From positions 51,928,264-51,992,263 of the forward strand of contig CM036621.1 in NCBI GenBank assembly GCA_020746105.1: 64,000 bases of DNA, written 5' to 3'. Each line of letters opens with the position of its first letter. Position 1 is the first letter of the stretch. Of this stretch, positions 59,355-64,000 are shown piece by piece. The DNA is from Trogon surrucura (Eukaryota > Chordata > Aves > Trogoniformes > Trogonidae). The notes under the pieces were generated by a model, which did no database searches, was not told where the DNA came from, and was given only the letters and a program-made list of their open reading frames with translations. The position numbers were made by a program, and so were the translations under genes.

Positions 59355-62300
59355 TCACTGAAATCGAGCTTCACACGTTGATAAAGTGTCCATCTGTTTC
59401 CCACTTCTTTCAGCAAGATGCTCTCACTTATTAACATAAGAGGAAATGGAAGCAATTGCAGTACTAGTATTAGCTTAAAATGTTAAACTGATTTCAAGTG
59501 TTCTGTAGAATACTATTGGTCAAAATATTGAGGGAGTTGAGAATATGTAAATACCCAGCAGATATGCACTGTGGTTAGATACCACACGAGAATTGGTACA
59601 GACCTTAACAGAAATTAAACACGTATCTAAAGATCTGCAAGTCCCAAAGGTACAGATCAATAGTAAATTTATAAAATATTTGAAAATCATGCACACCAAA
59701 AGTTCTCAAAATAATCGTAAAGGGCAAACCAAGTGTTTCAGGTACAAAGCAAGAGGAAAATGGGGCTCAGACTTTGACAACTGTGTTTTGTAATGTACCA
59801 CATGTATCTTAATATAGTAAATGAAACCATTGTTCAGTACAGTATAGCAGGAAATGGTACACATTTCACATCTGTAACAGGCTTTCAAAATGCAGCAATA
59901 TTTCTGAAGTGTAAGCCTTTCTAGTCTAGTGGCTTTGGATGGGAAAGGATGGCAACATTTCAGTAGTCTTGAGCTTGAGATTTATCTCTCCATTTTATTT
60001 CTCTGTTAATTAGTTCATTTTACTAACTAACCATTTATGTGATGGATGATTCCTTAAGTAAATGCAACAACAGTCGGGCAAGCTTGGAAATACTTTTTAA
60101 GAAGATCTGCCAATACTGCAGTTAGGGATTTCAGGGATTAGTGATTAGCTGATTAATATGTACATTTATGTTCCAAATGATAACAGCCTGTGGTATTGAG
60201 ATGTCTGGTGTTCACTCTGTTAATGTTTGGTCTTTCGTACTGGAGAATTGCCTAAAAGGTACCTAACTTAGCACATTGCCAGTGAGTAGGTACGAGATTT
60301 TATGTATTACTTGAATTAATACATTTATCACATAGTAGTCAATAGTTAAGGGAAGTAGAAGAGACTATAATTGATTCTAAAGAAATATATATAAGTGTGC
60401 CCAGAATTACTGTAAAAGAAAAGCTGAATACATGAAGTGGTTATTGCTTTTCTCTGTCTGCCAAAAGCAGCATTTCAAAAACCCTGTGAACTGAGGGAGC
60501 GAAAACCCGCAGCCATTGAAGTCAATGGGAGTAATGTTATTGAATTCAATGTAACCAGGATTTCATCTCAGGTTCAGGCACTAGGAGTTAAGCTTGCAAG
60601 AGGGAATGAAGGCATTTTTCTCCTAATTTATGAAATACATCTGGCTGTGTCAGATTACTGGATTGTTGCTGGTTTATGTTAACAAAGATGAGGGCAGATC
60701 TTTCTCCTGAAATACCCGATTGCTGTCATTTGATCCGAATCATCTCTCTATCTGTGATTAGCAACATGGGATTTATGGAATGGATCTGAAGGTTATGATT
60801 CCCCACAAAGAGCACTGATATGAGAACAGATATTACTTTGCAGCACTGATAAAGTTTAAGTCCATAGCTACTGATATCCAGAAAAAAAAAGGTGACTGCA
60901 CTAAAGGAACAGGGAGATCCCATCCTTTTTATCTTTTCCTCATCATCTGCTGGCCACTGTCAGAGAAGCAGAAGTAGTCTAAGCGAACGTGCTTGGACCT
61001 CATGTGGCAGTTATCGTCACTATAAGCTTTTGTGAAAAATATTCCCCTTTCTTTCACTTTTGGTTAAAAATATGGAGCAAAAGAGCAAATACGTATGTCA
61101 TGAACAGCTCTGTCTTGCTGAATAAGAGGGATAGGTAGCCCTGTTCTCCATATACATGATATGGGGAAACTGTGGAATTTTACATGCAAGATAAAACTGT
61201 GGCCAAAATACTCCAGGTAAGAGCAAGACAAGCTGAAGAAATTAGTGGTGATTCAACACTTCAAATAGCCTTTCCTGGATTTCTAAACCATGCACTTGTG
61301 TCAAATGAGTAAGGGTCAGCGCTCTTCCAGCACTACATGTGCACGTTTGGCATTATGCAGTTCAAGTCACATCCTATACCTGCTACAGCTTGCATCTGTT
61401 GTATTTAAACCACTCAACTCCCCAGAAGATGTCCCTGCTTTTCTGACCCATTGTTTGCAAACCTACAGCTCCTCTCCAACTTCAGTGGCCAGAGCAGCTG
61501 CATGGGAGACCAGCCTGGGCTCGCTTCCTCTCTGTACTCCTCCTGCCCAAGGCTGTGGTGCTTTTTGTAGCTTTTTAATACCACTATGGGCTGCTTTCCT
61601 GGTGTTTTAGAGTACTGTCCTATCATTAACTTCAGGACCCATTAGAAGGGACCTGTCCTAGACTTAAGAAAAAATGAAAAGACAGGAGGGAAGCAGCAAA
61701 GGGCTGTGGCGTGACAATTGGGTAGAGCTGTGTGGGTGGAAGCAGTCTGCGTGTCCTCTTGGTCTGCTGTCTTTCTGATGAGCGTTTAGCTACTATTAGC
61801 CAAAGTGGTGGTTCCTATTTGTCTGGGAACATCTTTGATTTAATTTCACGTAAGTCACGAAACAGGCAAATAATACAGCTGTATGAACTACAGAAATATA
61901 ATTTAGTGCTTTGGGTGAAGTCTCCCACAAACAACAAAATAAGGGAATCGATAGACTCTTGTTTCAGTTATGGAATGAGACATTTATTACTAAGTAATGG
62001 AAAATAACAATGCAAATCAGATTATCTCCATTGTCAGGGTTCATCATGAAATCTGAGTGAATCTGGTGCTCAGAAAGGCAGTGCAGGTATGCAGAATAGT
62101 TATAGGGAGTTCAGTCCCTGTTACTCTGCGTGCCCTGAGGTGGCCCTTCTTGTTTGCAAGGATGGCATTGGATACAGGGGAAAACAATAAGGAAGAACTA
62201 TCTCTGAGTTTGTAATAGCGAAAGGTAGAATTCTGGATAAGCCCAATGCAGTTTGTTAGCTTGCAATTCTGTCTGGCATTATGAATTCTAAACTTAGCAT

Positions 62301-64000
62301 TTCTGCTATTTAAGCTAAACTATGGTAGAAGAAATGCTTTTTTTTTCCCCGTGATCTTTTAGTAGAATCTTTGAGATTATTTCCTTTTGAGAGTGTACAG
62401 ACAGAAAGACTATAAATATGGACATATTCTTATGAACTAAACATATGTTGTTATAGCTAAAATAAGTTAAAAATTCTTCAAGCTACTTACTTCTTCTGTG
62501 GGAAGTATTAGATTATTTTGGTTCAAGAAAAATTTAACTGAAGAAATGAAATGAAATCAACATCTCTAAAGTAGCAGGTGTCTTATTCATGTATTTTCTT
62601 TAAGATATGCATTGGAATTACAAGTGGATCGGAATATAGTTATTATAGTAAATTCTGACTCAATAAACAGATGCTGAAGGGTTTAAATAATTATTATTTC
62701 TTTTTCTCCAGTTTTGGAGCAAAACTGAAATGATGAAGATGCACGGTAGTCCCAGACATTTATACGTGCTGCCGAAGTTGCAGTGTTTCTGATTATTTTC
62801 AAAATAATAAATGACAATGATGATCTTTTCTAATGGAAAAGGAAAGTCACAAATTGCAGAGAATACAAAAAAAGATCTTTGTATGTTAATAGTGAAATAC
62901 TAGTATGTTGTTTATGGCCTTCTAGAATTTTCTTTTTATGTTCTTAGAGAGTTACTGTTCTGCAATTCCTTATCAAGGCATTTTTAGTTTGCTTATGTAA
63001 AAACGAGTGCAGACTCCTCACACTTCAAATATTTTTTTCTTTCTACAGATAGCCTTTGTCTCCTTTTATTGTCAGAAATAGTCTAGGAGAAAAGAGTCTT
63101 ATTATATTATAGAGATGGAGCATGCGATAGGAAATAAAGAAGATATGGAACAAAAATTTTAAAGCTGGTGTGTAAAATTTGCCTCAAGGGATTTATAAAC
63201 ACTCTTACACGGCATTTGCCCAGAACTGTTTGCTCTGGGTCATTTCATCATTTTGCAACCTTATCAGTTAACCCTCAATCCTGATGTATCTTCTTCGAAC
63301 AGCTACACTGTCCTTACTCTCAAAGCTGACAGGACATTTCATCCTCAGTGTCAATCTCTGTGATGGACAGAATAGGCATCATAACGGTTTTCTGAATGCA
63401 AAAAAGGGCTGACTAATTTGTATGACAAAGCCACTTTGCTTGATGTATGAATTAGTATCTGTTCAACAGGCTCAGTCTAAAACTGGTATCTCGAGAAATT
63501 AACAGAGATATGATCTATAATCCCACTATTTTTTCACATATTAAAGGCAAATATGTTGTAGATTATGTATCTATACCTAGAAATCATTATGTAATATGAA
63601 GGGTATCCCAGATGTGTGGAAATAGAATCCCAAAGTACCTGAGAGAAAGGCTGTCTGCCCAACTTCAGTTACTCCAACCTCTCAGCAATACTGATGAAAA
63701 AAAGAATAATGAAATAGAGTATGAATGCAAAACCATAAAGCTTGCACAAACTTGCAAACCTGTGTTGTCCTTGATTTCTAGTTATTAATATGGTGCTGTG
63801 GAAGTTCACTTACCCTCTTGGAGGTATTCTTGTGTTGGTTCCCCCCCACACACACTGCTCCCTCTTCACTCTCATTTTGATGATCTTAACAATGTTGACA
63901 AATCATTTTTATTCAAGAGTTTAAATAGTTTGATTAATTATTAAATTGTATTAAATTTAATTTATAAAATATTAAATTATATTACATTATTTAAAACATT

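Larger units (their letters stand above)
47112..64000. other. Anonymous non-coding DNA, 16.9 kb
   Basis: No recognisable gene and no clear interspersed repeat across this long stretch, except a doubtful CR1-like scrap at 48190-48235. The longest open frame is 131 codons on the minus strand at 57528-57923, without known domains. A less A+T-rich patch lies at about 54370-55760. Simple sequence occurs at 51470-51486 (T17) and 59325-59354 (TA then CA). An imperfect inverted pair of CATTGAA-type words lies at 60513-60551. A possible spliced exon at 53021-53319 is discussed under findings. Confidence 0.45.

Noticed and set aside
1-64000. CRISPR array, bacterial operon, phage or endogenous virus content
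   Set aside because: No regularly spaced direct repeats, no gene packing, and no recognisable viral or LTR element parts were seen; the CR1 and octamer repeats fix the sequence as vertebrate.

Overview
The window looks like a piece of bird genome. All recognisable repeats are CR1 LINEs (chicken-repeat-1 family) or CR1-tailed sequences ending in the diagnostic (ATTCTATG)n octamers. They occupy roughly 8% of the window, the rest is A+T-rich single-copy-looking DNA, and there is no operon-like gene packing and no Alu/L1-type repeat. CR1 is also abundant in crocodilians and turtles, so 'bird' is an inference. Two CR1 copies are almost identical and one keeps a long open reverse-transcriptase frame, so the host lineage had recent CR1 activity. 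A tRNA-Ile-headed, CR1-tailed SINE copy recalls the CR1-mobilised SINEs reported from passerines (TguSINE1 type), but its CR1 tail is longer, so I do not assign an order from it.

Layout. 1-1201: anonymous. 1202-1369: CR1 3' end (+). 1370-7837: anonymous. 7838-9558: CR1 copy (+) truncated at both ends, with an open RT frame. 9559-10995: single-copy spacer. 11002-11536: near-identical young CR1 3' end (-) with a candidate 6-bp target-site duplication. 18459-19153: older CR1 (-) abutting a self-complementary TG/TA/CA microsatellite. 22725-23152: CR1 (+) with an in-frame internal deletion. 28447-28634: CR1 (+) in which RT-coding sequence is fused to the 3' end by a deletion of about 1.2 kb. 28868-29607: very decayed CR1/L3-like RT remnant (+). 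32951-32973: a run of 23 G. 36367-36478: CR1 3' end (-). 43127-43157: a run of 31 T flanked by GCAAG repeats. 43711-43893: tRNA-Ile/CR1 SINE (-). 44655-44733: related tail (+). 46990-47111: CR1 3' end (-). 47112-64000: anonymous apart from one doubtful spliced-exon candidate.

No host protein-coding gene could be recognised. Apart from the CR1 frames, the open frames are short (at most about 130 codons), low-complexity or without recognisable domains, and are what AT-rich non-coding DNA gives by chance. The region is most simply a gene desert or the interior of a very large intron. The genes do not form a pathway; the content is retrotransposon history. I found no CRISPR array, no intact RNA gene, no recognisable LTR element and no evidence of a new protein-based system. 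The most interesting items are the inverted pair of young CR1 copies, the tRNA-Ile/CR1 SINE, the two internally deleted CR1 copies and the ancient LINE remnant.
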